DNA from: Brachypterus glaber
Taxonomy: Eukaryota; Arthropoda; Insecta; Coleoptera; Kateretidae
Assembly: GCA_958510825.1 (NCBI GenBank)
Contig: OY294044.1
Span: 76,740,895 to 76,804,894, forward strand
Direction of reading: 5' to 3'
Length of the DNA stretch: 64,000 bases
The translations under genes and the position numbers were made by a program. The notes under the pieces are model-generated. The model did no database searches. It was not told where the DNA came from and saw nothing but the letters and a program-made list of their open reading frames with translations. This document shows, piece after piece, positions 10,611-19,958 of the stretch (its first letter is position 1; every line of letters begins with the position of its first letter).

Positions 10611-11994
10611 CATCTTTCTGTAGGAAAAAGTTTTCATTGAATTGGAAGTAATTGGTATCTGTGACCAATCTTACTGCAACCAAAAATTTGCTTAAAGGTA
10701 TATTTGTAAAGGCTTTTATATCATTCCATTTTGTTCTAATGACCCTATTCACAGGGCTTTTTGGGATGTTTGTATATAAGGACACAACATCAAGGGAAAA
10801 CAGAATATAATCATTGGGTATATTTACTTTGTCAATGAAGTCCTTAAAATCAAACGAATTTTTTATATATGAGTCAGTGTTTCCTGCTACGTTTGCTAGA
10901 ATATTTGATAAAAATTTTGATAGTTTATACACTGGGGAATTTATACTAGAAACAATGGGACGCATGGGAATATTTTCTTTGTGAATTTTGGGGAGGCCAA
11001 TTAACTGGGGGGGTTGGGCTGTGAAAGTGCGTAATTTTTTATATTCAGATTCAGTGATGTATCCTTTTTTTTCCCAGGCTTCTACTAAGCGATTATTTTT
11101 ATTTTGGTGAGATTTTGTGGGATTTCTTTTGAGAGGTTTGTATGTGGATTTGTCATTTAATAACTCCATCATTTTTGTATTGTATGTTGTTTTATTCAGG
11201 ATAATTGTTTTATTACTTTTATCAGGTTTTAGGATGGTAATTTGTGGGTTGAGTTTAATGAAATTTTTTGTTTTTTTGATACATTTAATAATATTAACTT
11301 GGGTTTTGTTGAGCTTTGACTGGTATTTGTTATTTTTTATGTTATTTTTGTGGGCATTTAATTTGTTAACAACATTTGATCTAATGATATTTTTTTCATT
11401 GGTATTTTTTTCTTGGATAGCAGTCTCAACTGATGCGATATAATCTTCTGTTGGAATTCTGGATGTATTAGTAATAGGTATAGAAAAATTTGGGCCTAAT
11501 TTTAAAATATTTTCGATATCAGTTGGGATTACAGTATCAGATAGGTTTTCAAGCCAGTGATTTTCAACTATTTGTGATATTTCTACAGGTGTGCGGGTGT
11601 TTGTTTGTATGTTTAAAAGGTTTTTATATTTTTTAATGTTATTGGACTTAATTTTAAGAAAAAGCTTTTCACACCTTTGATCGATGCCCTCCAGGTATAA
11701 ATTCAATTCATTATTAGGGATGTTTATATTTTTTATGCAAAAATCAATATGTCTTTTGAGGAAATCTATGTATTTACTACATTCAGTAATGAGTAGGTTG
11801 AGCACCTTACCTTTAAAATCTTCTGTGGCTTTGGTCATCCTTTCCTTGAGATGTCCATTTATAATAATATGGCTATAATTAAAATTAAGAAACTTTGGGT
11901 AAACATTAGACGATTTGCATTTTAATAAAAAAATTCTTCGGTTCTTCTGCTTCACCAATGTTTCCTTTAGGTTTGAAATTGACTTCATGGACAT
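10611..11994 (-). CDS. Penelope-like polyprotein, N-terminal part (copy B), cut by the gap
   Basis: The longest intact N-terminal half of the element's polyprotein: about 460 residues read without a break from the first ATG (11994) until the gap. The frame is open a further eight codons upstream, but without an ATG. Visible parts: a lysine-rich N-terminal domain with LYLEGIDQRCEKLFLKIK, a conserved region before the RT (KPDKSNKTIILNK), the RT entry motif LIGLPKIHKEN followed by MRPIVSSINSP, and RT motif A (SLDVVSLYTNIP). The catalytic YVDD and the GIY-YIG domain would lie beyond the gap. The product is a retroelement protein, not a host gene. Confidence 0.85.
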
Positions 11995-12033
11995 GTTGAA
12001 TGTTTGCTGCTTTTTCACCCAGAGCAGTGTACT

Positions 12034-12350
12034 TTATTTATTTTGGTATTTCTTGTGCTTTTTTTATTTATTTATTTCTTGTTTTTCTTGGGTATTAGGC
12101 ACATAAAGACATAAGTTTCTTTAGTAGTTAATTACTTTAATTCTAACGTTTCGCTCAACTTGAGCTTCTTCAGAGAACAGGGACTATAACAATTAAAATA
12201 CACGATAAGAGTTTTATAAATACACTAATGATTAAAACAATTTTGTTGAGATAAGCAAAATTGAACAAAAAATTACAAAATGAGAACAATCTAAGAAAAA
12301 CTTACCATCACAAGGACAGGAGGACCACTTCATACAGAGATTTTTTTTCC
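12034..12350 (-). repeat. Penelope pLTR at the 5' end of copy B
   Basis: Repeats 9753-10068 almost base for base and joins the plus-strand truncated copy at the same base. It contains the hammerhead-like motif at 12141-12177. Confidence 0.8.
12141..12177 (-). ncRNA. Penelope-type minimal hammerhead motif
   Basis: Third minus-strand copy of the 37-nt motif; no changes seen in the core or stems. Confidence 0.65.
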
Positions 12351-12351
12351 A

Positions 12352-13689
12352 GTGTATAAACTATCAAAATTTTTATCAAATATTCTAGCAAACGTAGCAG
12401 GAAACACTGACTCATATATAAAAAATTCGTTTGATTTTAAGGACTTTATTGACAAAGTAAATATACCCAATGATTATATTCTGTTTTCCCTTGATGTTGT
12501 GTCCTTATATACAAACATCCCAAAAAGCCTTGTGAATAGGGTCATTAGAACAAAATGGAATGATATAAAAGCCTTTACAAATATACCTTTAAGCGAATTT
12601 TTGGTTGCAGTAAGATTGGTCACAGATACCAATTACTTCCAATTCAATGAAAACTTTTTCCTACAGAAAGATGGATGTGCGATGGGTTCCCCCCTATCAT
12701 CTACGATTGCACAACTAGTTATGGAATACTTAGAAGAAAAGGTATTGAAAAAGATTAAAAAATTAAACTACCCCATTCTATTTTATAAAAGGTATGTGGA
12801 TGATTGTCTTAGTGCAACCAAGAGCGAATTTATTGATTTAATTTTGAAAGAATTTAATAACTTCCACCCCAAACTCCAATTCACGGTAGAGATTGAAAAA
12901 AATGAAAACATTAATTTTTTAGACCTAACACTTATAAATTACAAAACTAATGATATAATAAACACTATATTGTACACTAAAAAAACATGTTCAGGTAGAT
13001 ATTTAAACTTTCTCTCACATCACCCTGAAACATATAAAAAAAGTGTTATTATAGGACTAGTTGACAGAGCATTAAAATTAACAAACCCAGAGTTGCGCCC
13101 CAAAGCCCTTGAAAAAGTAAAAACAGCCCTAACAAAAAATAATTACCCTAAAAATATGATAAACAACATTATTAAAAAACGTACACATAAAATTTACAAC
13201 TCGATAACCAAAAAAGAAAAAAACATGCAGATTAAATATATCTCTATGCCTTATGTATATCTACTATCAGAAAAAATTAAAAATATTTTAAATCCTTTTG
13301 ATATAGTTGTTTGTCATAAAACCTTTAATACATTAAATAATTTATACACAAAACTCAAAAACAAAGTGCCCACCCAAAAAAAGTCTAATGTCATATATTC
13401 AATCTCATGCCTAAACTGCCCGGCCATATACTATGGACAAAGCAAACAGTTCCTAGAAAACAGGATAAAAGGCCACAAATATAATAAAAAAGGTACTGCC
13501 CTAAGTGCCCACGCAACTCATGAGGGTCATGAATTTGACTTTAATCATGCAAATGTTATTACCTGCGAAAACAACTACCAAAAAAGAATATTAAAAGAAA
13601 TGATATATATAAAAAAAGACAATAAAAGTATTAATTATAGAACTGATATAAAGTTTTTGAGTCGAACTTACAACAGTTTATTGCAATAA
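12352..13689 (+). CDS. Penelope-like RT + GIY-YIG endonuclease, 5'-truncated (copy C)
   Basis: 445 codons open to a TAA stop. Residues 1-60 give the RT entry region and SLDVVSLYTNIP. GCAMGSPLSSTIAQ (motif B) is near residue 108, YKRYVDDCLSATKSEF (motif C, catalytic YVDD) near 145, and NFLDLTLINYKT (motif D) near 188. The GIY-YIG nuclease lies at about 320-430, with VIYSISCLNCPAIYYGQS and GHEFDF. The frame begins with GTG at the truncation junction, so this is not a natural start. About 345 N-terminal residues present in copy B are missing. All catalytic motifs of RT and endonuclease look intact. In family terms the protein carries out target-primed reverse transcription. Confidence 0.9.
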   Translation: MYKLSKFLSNILANVAGNTDSYIKNSFDFKDFIDKVNIPNDYILFSLDVVSLYTNIPKSLVNRVIRTKWNDIKAFTNIPLSEFLVAVRLVTDTNYFQFNENFFLQKDGCAMGSPLSSTIAQLVMEYLEEKVLKKIKKLNYPILFYKRYVDDCLSATKSEFIDLILKEFNNFHPKLQFTVEIEKNENINFLDLTLINYKTNDIINTILYTKKTCSGRYLNFLSHHPETYKKSVIIGLVDRALKLTNPELRPKALEKVKTALTKNNYPKNMINNIIKKRTHKIYNSITKKEKNMQIKYISMPYVYLLSEKIKNILNPFDIVVCHKTFNTLNNLYTKLKNKVPTQKKSNVIYSISCLNCPAIYYGQSKQFLENRIKGHKYNKKGTALSAHATHEGHEFDFNHANVITCENNYQKRILKEMIYIKKDNKSINYRTDIKFLSRTYNSLLQ

Positions 13690-14016
13690 ATTTTAACTAT
13701 ATCATATTTACCCCCCCCCCCATTTTTGTTCCCTTGTTGTGTTTTGTATCTTTTCGGGCCTTGATTTGATAATTATAAATGTTTTTCAGGTATGAATTTC
13801 AATTCCAGTAAAAAAAAATTACCAAAAAAATTGTAGATTTAAATTTCGCGGTTTTTGTACCACCTGTTTTGTGAAAGAAATAAACTCCCTAGAATTATAA
13901 CCTAAAAATTTGGCCATGTGTAAAATCCGGCAAAATTATTTTAAACTTGTAAAAGTGTTTATAAATACAAGTATTATGCTTTAACCAATGCAGTTTTTCA
14001 AAATATGCATTCAGTG
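13690..14016 (+). other. Penelope 3' untranslated region
   Basis: Follows the stop codon of copy C. The inverted counterpart at 6999-7318 follows copy A. A C11 homopolymer at about 13711 is G8 in the other copy. Confidence 0.7.
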
Positions 14017-14301
14017 AAAAAAAATCTCTGTATGAAGTGGTCCTCCTGTCCTTGTGATGGTAAGTTTTTCTTAGATTGTTCTCATTTTGTAATTTTTTGT
14101 TCAATTTTGCTTATCTCAACAAAATTGTTTTAATCATTAGTGTATTTATAAAACTCTTATCGTGTATTTTAATTGTTATAGTCCCTGTTCTCTGAAGAAG
14201 CTCAAGTTGAGCGAAACGTTAGAATTAAAGTAATTAACTACTAAAGAAACTTATGTCTTTATGTGCCTAATACCCAAGAAAAACAAGAAATAAAAAAAAA
14301 A
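14017..14301 (+). repeat. Penelope 3' pLTR of copy C
   Basis: 285 bp, ending in an A-rich tail directly before the 13-bp target duplication at 14302. It is in direct sense orientation to copy C, whereas the other three pLTRs are inverted. Confidence 0.8.
14188..14224 (+). ncRNA. Penelope-type minimal hammerhead motif
   Basis: TTCT (14188-14191), CTGAAGA (14192-14198), unpaired A, GCTC...GAGC (14200-14212), GAAACGTT (14213-14220), AGAA (14221-14224). Predicted cleavage is after position 14220. Stem III is only AC/GT, so activity as a dimer is expected. Confidence 0.65.
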
Positions 14302-14314
14302 CTTATACGGTAAT
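14302..14314. repeat. Target site duplication of the Penelope composite, right copy
   Basis: CTTATACGGTAAT, identical to 6669-6681. Confidence 0.8.
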
Positions 14315-14602
14315 ACGCGTATAATATTGGACTTTTTATATAATATTGGAGACAATGACAGCAGTCTTTTTCTGTTTAAAATATTTATACTTTGAGAGCA
14401 TAATGATCAAATTGAGAGAAGCCTATGATTTAAGTCAACTGATTTTTCTAAAAGTTCGTTCTCATTGAGAAAAAAATACCTTTCTAATTTGGAACCTCCT
14501 AACTGTACTTTACTATATCTTTTGTCGCTTTTGTTTGTTTGGCGAAAGTATGCTGAATATTAGATAATTAAGAATAATATTTTGTTTGTTTTTTTTTTTC
14601 AG

Positions 14603-14734
14603 AGTGGGAGAAGGGCCACGGTGGCTTTCTTGACATGGAAGTGGAGGTTCGAGAACAGGCTACACCGGGATCCCGTTCTGGAGACTCTACTACATCACTA
14701 GTGGTCAACAACACTCCCACTCATCCAGTGGCAG
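14603..14734 (+). CDS. Candidate internal coding exon of an unidentified host gene
   Basis: A 132-bp GC-rich island in AT-rich DNA, preceded by a long pyrimidine tract ending TTTCAG (acceptor at 14601-14602) and followed by GCAG|GTAGAT (donor at 14735). One frame is open throughout: two bases, 43 codons, one base, so the exon is symmetric (phase 1 on both sides) and could be skipped without a frameshift. The peptide starts WEKGHGGFLDMEVEVREQ and continues as a Ser/Thr/Pro-rich stretch ending NNTPTHPVA, suggesting a disordered linker of a larger protein. A second frame is open for 33 codons, then stops. I do not recognise the protein. No other exon of it is apparent in the window, so its introns would be long. 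Confidence 0.55.
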
Positions 14735-15622
14735 GTAGATATTAGCAATATAAAAAGATTTACCGATAAAACATTCGGAACAAAAAATATCCAACCATAA
14801 AATACGCAGTTCTTTTATCCTTCTTTTCGCCAATCTAATAGTATATTACGTACTGGGGTGGAAAATGTTTCATTTCCTGAGGGAAATTTAATCCCCAAAG
14901 GAAAATGAAATTTTCCGCCGAGGTTTGTATACTATTAAATACAAATTTTGTATTCACAATTTTAACTATTTTATTAACAATTGTATAAATTGTACAAAAC
15001 TGACACCATCTTTAAATTATAAAACACTGGTCAAGGTAGTTACACATTTTTGCTATATCAATGCATGTATAGATGGCGATCTCCACGAAAATAAAATAAA
15101 AAATATCTTTTAATATTAACAATTTTAAAACATATAAATATATTGAATATGAATATTCATTCGATTTAAATAATAAATATTTTTTTAAAAAAATAGGTAT
15201 AAAAATAACGTTATGTATTTAATTCGTTAAATTACCGGCGGTGGCAGCACTTATTAGTGATTTCAAAAATGACAACTAAATAGTTAAATTGGTTGTATAT
15301 TTAATATATTTTGGAAATACGAAAATATTGCAATTTAAAATAAAAAGTACAATTCTTTCCATAAAACGTTAATACATTTAAATTTTTGACAAATCTGAAG
15401 TGAAGTGAAGTTAGTCACAAGACAGTTCCCGACCAAGGGATGGAAATGTGGTGTTTCAAACTTTTTATGTAGTAAATAATTAATTTTCCAACTTTTACGT
15501 ATGTACGTAATTAGCTTATTTCTAAATGATTATGAATTAAATCATAATTTTTGATTTAAACCTGCATTTTTATATAAAATAACCTTTTTGTTTTAGCAAA
15601 AACATAATTTAAATTAAATATA
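14735..15622. other. AT-rich DNA, possibly intron, with one small MITE
   Basis: 14837-14937 is a hairpin: TAATAGTATA / TATACTATTA ends and GGAAAATG / CATTTTCC inside. The remainder shows no gene. If the exon at 14603 is real, this is intron. Confidence 0.5.
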
Positions 15623-15766
15623 GCCGACCCCTGTAGCGCAATGGTTATCGAGTTTGATTACGGATCCCGGGGTTGTGGGTTCAAGCCCCACATAGAGCAT
15701 GGTGTAATAGTCGGTAGATGGAACTACGACGACTACAATACAATACAATACAATACAATACAATAT
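15623..15766 (+). repeat. tRNA-derived SINE (family A) with ACAAT tail
   Basis: An RNA polymerase III box A-like TAGCGCAATGG and box B-like GGGTTCAAGCCCC are correctly ordered. A short body and a pentamer tail (CAATA)n follow at 15733-15766. The acceptor-stem halves do not pair, so it is not a functional tRNA gene. Such SINEs borrow LINE machinery for mobility. Confidence 0.7.
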
Positions 15767-16190
15767 AAGTGGGGTTGTGAGGCATGGTACTGCCTTTCAA
15801 ATCACTGCGACCAATGAGATCTATTGTGAATCCCCTTTGCAATTTAGTCCACATCAAACTTTAGGCTTCCAAAAAAGCCTAAGAGTTTTTTGGGGGCTAC
15901 TTGGGATATATCTGCAGGTCTTGGGTATACCTATTCTAGATATTGTAGCCTTTTGCGAGCAATGGCTTCGCAGTAGCACATAATGTGTTCGGCCGTTTCT
16001 AGTTTCTTCTGAGCATAGACGGCAAATGTCGATTTCAGATTTTCCGATTTTTTTAAGATAATATCTTAACGGGCAGTGTCCGGTTAACAGCCCTGTATAG
16101 GTATTTAGGTCCACCTTGCTGAGATCGAGTAACTTTCTTGTTCGTTCAGGTTCATATTTTATGAATATTTTGTCCTGTCTTAAGTTTTGG
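15767..16190 (-). pseudogene. C-terminal end of a non-LTR retrotransposon ORF2
   Basis: On the minus strand a frame from about 16187 to 15854 gives LLTGHCPLRYYLKKIG followed by CRLCSEE, the pattern of the RNase H-downstream tail (a Cys-containing 'LxGHxPLxxHL ... CRxCxEExET' block) in Jockey/I/R1-type ORF2 proteins. The usual HVLCEC is degraded to HYVLLRSHC. The upstream RT is missing, so this is a 5'-truncated dead copy. Its 3' side abuts the pentamer tail of the SINE. Confidence 0.65.
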
Positions 16191-16219
16191 TATTTTCAAT
16201 AACGAGTTTTCATTTTTGT

Positions 16220-16375
16220 TTACCATTCCTTAATTGCCTTTATATGATGGCTGGATGCGAGTTCTATTGAGGACCGTGCTTCGGAGGGCACGTAAAGATG
16301 GCGGTCCCGTCAATTAGGCCATAGCAGCGAAAAATGACGTTAAACAGTAAAAACAAACAAACAAGTTAAATATAA
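16220..16375 (+). repeat. 3'-end fragment of a non-LTR element or SINE
   Basis: Contains the block GAGGACCGTGCTTCGGAGGG then GCACG, GGCGGTCCCGTCAATTAG and an (ACAA)n tail. Stem-forming 'GGxCCG...GTCCC' ends of this kind are found on insect RTE-like LINEs and their SINEs. Only the tail is present. Confidence 0.5.
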
Positions 16376-16945
16376 ATAAAAGAAAAATAAAAAAATAATA
16401 TTAAAAAAAAAGGTTTTTAGTTTAAATGAACCTAGGCCTACAGGAGAAAGTATTCTTTTGTATTCAGCAGTATTTTTTATAAAAAACAATAGGTTTTTTA
16501 TGCTCAATATAGTACTATAATAGTGTAGTGTATATCATATACCTACGAACTTATAGTCTCTGACATGCGATCATCAATAATTCAGATTTATAGGAATTCT
16601 GTACAAATAACCCTGATGTTAAATTTCGATTTATACACACAAAATAGTTATTTACTAAATTTCATGTTTCTGTGTTTACATGATTAACAGTTACCAAAAT
16701 ATGACAGTTGCACTATGGGTCAGATTTTTTTCTGCTGACAAAAATTCTGTATCTTCGTAAAAATTGGTATGTACATTTTTCTACGACTACTTTAGAATGT
16801 AAGCAAATACACACACTTTTCAAACACAGAATGAATCCATTCTAGCTCTAGATATGGTATGAATATTCCGTATCAAGTGTTAGAATGAGCACATGTAGTG
16901 CCATCTCTTGTTTATAAAATTAAAGAAAACTTTAGCAAAATTAGC

Positions 16946-16976
<31 letters not shown>

Positions 16977-17139
16977 TATATTTTACCATGAAATATTGAT
17001 TAATTTAATGCAATTTAAAGTTTTGCGTTAAAGTTACATAAAGTTTATTAGTTTTTCTTAATATTTAATCAGTTTTTTTTATTAATTTAGTTCAAAAAAT
17101 TAATACTGTTCCATCTATTGTTAAATATTTAAACCTGAT
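16376..17139. other. AT-rich DNA with an A/TA microsatellite
   Basis: A poly-A run followed by (TA)n occupies about 16946-16982. No gene is seen. Confidence 0.5.
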
Positions 17140-18177
17140 ATATGTCACAACAATCTGACATAACCTTCAATTTTTGTATTATAATTTGTAAACATAAATT
17201 AAATACAAATCTTTTTTAACTACTGATTTGATAAAATTATTAAATAACATTAATTGCTTTATTTAAAAATATGTGTTTTGTTGCATTTACAATGTCGAGT
17301 CACAAAAAACATTGTTTTTAACCTTGTCCGCAGTTTAAAGCCATACAGTGTTTCATATTTGCAGTCAAAGAAAAAGTTTTGGCTACAACACGTATGGAAT
17401 AGTCATTCTGCACTCGCGGGACTATCATACTCGCCTGCCGGCTCGTATGACAAACTTTCCGCTCGCACGGATTATTGTCTATTCCATACTAGTTGTAGAA
17501 TATACCCTGTCACATAACAAGGAGACTTTAATACAAGAAAGGGGCTTCATTTTACCATTTATAATTTAATTGTAAAAATTCTTAATTAATTAAAAGTAAA
17601 TAATAATTTTTAGTATAACAATTTTGTGTAACAATTTAGTGTAACTTTATTTTAATTTGTCTCCAGTTTCGTGATCTAAATATGTTGAAGCACCCAATAA
17701 ATTAATAAAACTGCACCCGAAGAGTTTTCTCCAAAAACCAGATGACCCCAAAAACTGTATCGTCAAGTCATGATTCCTATAGAATAAGCTACAAATTGAT
17801 GTATATAAGTTTCAAATTGGTTGGATTAGCCCGGATTACTCGTTAATGAAAGTAAGCACTTTCTTATAAATATATAATTTTTCTGATAAAATATTATGGT
17901 AGTAGGAAAAATCCGAGTTCGAATTCCTAAATTTTAGAATAAATTTAACAAAGTTGTGTTGCTTAACCATTTTTGAAACAACACATTTTAAAAAAGAATG
18001 AAATCATTTTATTTCATTTACAAATGTATTTAATATTTTAACTTAAGAAAGTAGTTTTTTATGGGCAAATAAATTTTTGATAATATCTATCCCTAAATCA
18101 AGTGCTTTGATCCTTTTTCGTTAATTTTGACCGCGCAAGAAAAATTCTGGCCCATAGTGAGTTAGTCGATTGGCCTT
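17140..18177. repeat. Duplicated segment X, left copy (flanks gypsy element 1)
   Basis: 1038 bp, matched at about 99% by 23597-24967 once the latter's 381-bp MITE is removed. It contains a hairpin MITE at about 17370-17510 (arms GGCTACAACACGTATGGAATAG and an inverted TATTCCATACTAGTTGTAG), related to 28340-28482. The right copy lacks 50 bp of this MITE (17423-17472), with GGA microhomology at the break. Confidence 0.75.
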
Positions 18178-18716
18178 TGTCAAGATCTAGATAATTCTCA
18201 AAAAATAATAAATTAAATTATTATTTTTTAAATTATGCTTACAATAATAATCTACTTATTTGTCCTAAATTAATTAATGCAAGTTATAAATTTAAGTAGA
18301 ATATTAAACAGAATTATTTATAATAGTCTCACGAAAAGTCCTTATATTGTTTATAAGCATCACTTGAATTATTATTTATAAAAACAATCTTGTTTGAAAC
18401 AATTGTAGTAACTGTAGTACACATGTTAATCGATCATAAACACGATTGTTATTATAAACAAATATTTTATAATTAACATTTAAAAAGCATAAAACTCTTC
18501 TCCGAATGTATGGGGATAATCATTAAGTTACGAGTAATCTTACCGAACGTTTCGTGAGGCTAACGATGATCACCTCAGCAATCCTGCTTGTTTTGTGGTA
18601 AGCCCTTTTAAGTAATGTCCTGAAATTGTATTTCTGAGTTTTATTTCCCTTAGACCTAGGTTCGCCTAGGTTATCCTCTTCCCTCTCCCACACGAAATAA
18701 CCCCCAATTCGTGACA
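18178..18716 (+). repeat. 5' LTR of gypsy element 1
   Basis: Starts TGTCAAG, ends GTGACA. Immediately followed by TGGTAGAAGTGAC (18717 on), which begins with TGG as expected of a primer-binding site pairing with a tRNA CCA end. Confidence 0.9.
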
Positions 18717-18868
18717 TGGTAGAAGTGACCCACTACGATCCCGAGTTGCGTCATCACACGCAATTTTAGTACCTCTCAAGCGAGTAAAACTACCACTACC
18801 CCCTACCCATCCCACATTCATGACTAGATGTTGTGCCTAAAATATGATTTCTATCCTATTCCTAAGTT

Positions 18869-19926
18869 ATGTCAGGGCCTGCCCAAAATACAAGACTACG
18901 CATAAAAAGTGTTAAAGCTGCAGGTGTTACGTTCATACCAGATCATTCAAGTACCGTAATCATCGCCAGACCCAGTGAGACAGATGAGGTTAGCCTGATC
19001 TCGGAAGAGCCCGAGGTAGAGAGGATTGTCGAGAGAGAAGCAGCACAGCCAGTTAGAACCACACAGGAGGAACCAGAGGAAAACGCAGCAGCCATGCCTG
19101 AAGGAAATACCACAATCGCTGAGCCCTGCAGGAAGAAAGAAGATCTGCAACCCCTAAGTTCGTCCGCCCGGAAGCATTCGACCCCCGCAGTTCAAACCCA
19201 AAAAGCTTTATTAGGACCTATGAAAAATGTGCCATGTTGAACGGATGGACAGATGTCCTTAAAATTTTATACTTCGGTGCTTATCTAATAGGAGCAGCGG
19301 AGAGTTGGTATGATAACTATGCAAATGAAAAGCCAGCAGCTACATGGGAAGGAATAGTAAAAGATTTTGTCAAAGAATTCGGCGGCGAACAGGTAACAAG
19401 AAAACTAAAATTCAGATTATGTTCCAGGAAACAGGGTGCACAGGAAGATATTAAAACATATTACTTTGACCTCCTAAATATGGCTTTAGAGGCCGATCCA
19501 GACATGAGCGACAACGCCTTTAGAGAAATCTTTGAAAATGGACTTCACATGGCATACCTAGAGCCCTATTGCATGTTGAGTACAACAGGAATGAGCAAAG
19601 AGGACATCAAACAAATTGTATTCCGACTAAGCGATATGAAAGACAGGACAATGGTAGCAACGATGGCACAACAAATTCAAAATACATCAATTAGGCCGGA
19701 AACAGATAATCAAAATTACAGGCCAAGGTTTCAGCAGAGGGACGATAGACAAAGGTACTACCCTAGACGAGAGCCGCCGAGAGACAACAGGGAGTGCTTC
19801 AACTGCGGAATAAGGGGCCATATAGCGAGAGACTGCCGCAAAGGTCGTAGAACCGAAAACCGAGACAGCAGATATGAAAGCAGAGATACTAGACGGGAGT
19901 ACCCAAATGATGGAAGACGACACTAA
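18869..19926 (+). pseudogene. Gypsy gag polyprotein with one frameshift
   Basis: Structural protein that packages the element RNA. The first part (18869 to about 19150) is acidic and disordered. The capsid part (from about 19150, second frame) shows ESWYDNYANEKPAATWEGI and FVKEFGGE, typical of retrotransposon gag. A CCHC zinc knuckle CFNCGIRGHIARDC is near 19796, followed by an Arg-rich tail. The two parts are in different frames; the capsid frame continues upstream of its first ATG (19234) to about 19150, so a single-base indel there broke one ORF. Confidence 0.8.
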
Positions 19927-19958
19927 AGAAGTGCCCTGTTGTCGTCCTACATAGTCAG

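Larger units (their letters stand above)
6682..14301. mobile_element. Composite Penelope-like retroelement insertion, head-to-head copies
   Basis: The whole 7.6 kb lies between 13-bp direct repeats, so it behaves as one insertion. Order: a minus-strand full-length copy (6682-10068, with a pLTR at each end), a plus-strand 5'-truncated copy starting inside the RT domain (10069-10410), a 200-N gap, a minus-strand partial copy (10611-12350), and a plus-strand 5'-truncated copy with its 3' pLTR (12351-14301). The same truncation junction (pLTR joined to CCAGTGTATAAAC) occurs twice, at about 10069 and 12351. Inverted 5'-truncated partners are typical of Penelope insertions; the doubling around the gap may be an assembly artefact. 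Confidence 0.85.

Noticed and set aside
10306..10651. Open frames that run through the N gap
   Set aside because: The frame across the gap is artificial, and the sequence after it belongs to an inverted copy.
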